Below are positions 43,800 through 44,183 of a stretch of 44,183 nucleotides of DNA, piece after piece. Under the pieces are notes generated by a model. The model saw only the letters and a program-made list of their open reading frames with translations, did no database searches and was not told where the DNA came from. The first letter of the stretch is position 1. Each line of letters begins with the position of its first letter. A program made the translations under genes and the position numbers. This stretch comes from JALZAA01 sp046724655. GTDB taxonomy: Bacteria > Actinomycetota > Acidimicrobiia > IMCC26256 > JACDBD01. Where the stretch lies: positions 1 to 44,183 of the forward strand of contig JBKOWY010000104.1 in NCBI GenBank assembly GCA_046724655.1, given 5' to 3'.

Positions 43800-44049
43800 T
43801 CGCGGCACGCGGAGTGGGTGTCCGCCCGACGACCCCCGGCGGGGGCTGCGGCCCTCGGTCGGCCTGGTGTCGGGCCGCGGCTCCTTGAAAACGGAACAGT
43901 GATGCCAAAAGCCAGTGCGGGCGTCCCCGCCGGGCCCCTCGGGGCGCGGCCGGAGACGTCTCTCAAGCAATTCCAAGTTGCCGGACGCCAGTGGCGTTCC
44001 GGTGGCTCTTCATGATCGTGGCCATCAGCCCTCGGGCGTGGTCGAGATC
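43800..44049 (+). other. rRNA leader (precursor region upstream of 16S)
   Basis: Non-coding. It contains CCTTGAAAACGGAACAGTG at 43883-43901, like the boxA-type antitermination/leader motif that precedes rRNA genes in Gram-positives. A GCGGCCC...GGGCCGC stem (about 43849-43879) and a hairpin CCGGA-CGCC/GGCG-TCCGG at 43981-44002 could take part in precursor processing. The whole 43650-44049 gap has no gene. Confidence 0.6.
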
Positions 44050-44183
44050 TCGATGGAGAGTTTGATCCTGGCTCAGGACGAACGCTGGCGGCACGCTTCA
44101 CACATGCAAGTCGAACGAGAAGCCCGGGCTTGCCCGGGTGGAAAGTGGCGAACGGGTGAGTAACACGTGAGCAACCTGCCCCG
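44050..44183 (+). rRNA. rrs: 16S ribosomal RNA, 5' end (runs off the window)
   Basis: The universal 5' block AGAGTTTGATCCTGGCTCAG at 44057-44076 is followed by GACGAACGCTGGCGGC, ACACATGCAAGTCGAACG and GGCGAACGGGTGAGTAACACG. The mature 5' end is placed about seven bases before AGAGTTTG by analogy with E. coli. Only ~134 nt are present. Sequence style is actinobacterial, and GAGTAACACGTGAGCAACCTGCCCC suggests Acidimicrobiia. Confidence 0.97.

Overview
The window is high-GC DNA packed with housekeeping genes and reads as an actinobacterial chromosome, probably class Acidimicrobiia. The evidence is the gene order pyrR-B-C-carA-B-(pyrD)-pyrF-mihF-gmk-rpoZ-coaBC-metK-priA-def-fmt-rsmB-rpe-rib, which resembles the mycobacterial arrangement; an actinobacterial integration host factor (mihF); an actinobacterial-type PriA with decayed helicase motifs; frequent GTG and TTG starts; and the 5' end of an actinobacterial 16S rRNA gene at the right edge. 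The class assignment rests on recollection of 16S and synteny and is only moderately secure. There is no phage, transposon, CRISPR array or defence island.

Layout. (1) 1-8637: pyrimidine biosynthesis operon, from the 3' part of pyrR to pyrF, with nearly all junctions overlapping or a few bases apart. PyrD is a class 1B type but no pyrK lies beside it. (2) 8684-14377: a second block with its own promoter, mihF-gmk-rpoZ-coaBC-metK-priA. gmk and priA lack an ordinary start codon at the expected place. (3) 14514-18759: def-fmt-rsmB-rpe, a lone receiver protein and a MoaB/Mog-type protein. (4) 18756-23605: a promoter, an FMN riboswitch and ribD-ribE-ribBA-ribH, followed by hisG and a small cold-shock-domain protein. 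(5) 23589-25852, minus strand: a DUF1844 protein and a GH15 trehalase/glucoamylase-like enzyme. (6) 25853-32658, plus strand: a structured leader and infC-rpmI-rplT, a SpoU rRNA methyltransferase, pheS, pheT, a thioesterase and a stand-alone Clp_N protein. (7) 32663-33423, minus strand: two overlapping MaoC/hot-dog genes. (8) 33444-41773: the complete arginine operon argC-J-B-D-F-R-G-H with its regulator ArgR, then a 3-methyladenine DNA glycosylase and tyrS. (9) 43650-44183: tandem rRNA promoters, the rRNA leader and the first ~134 nt of 16S rRNA.

The genes are conventional. The most interesting signals are regulatory: the infC leader, where two hairpins compete for one strand and a 28-codon leader ORF ends exactly on an ATA start codon; the 20-bp divergent argC/hot-dog control region, with overlapping back-to-back -10 boxes and two ATGCAT half-sites; hairpins in the rpmI-rplT and pheS-pheT spacers; the ribD expression platform; and several genes that look leaderless. 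No clearly new multi-gene system is visible.
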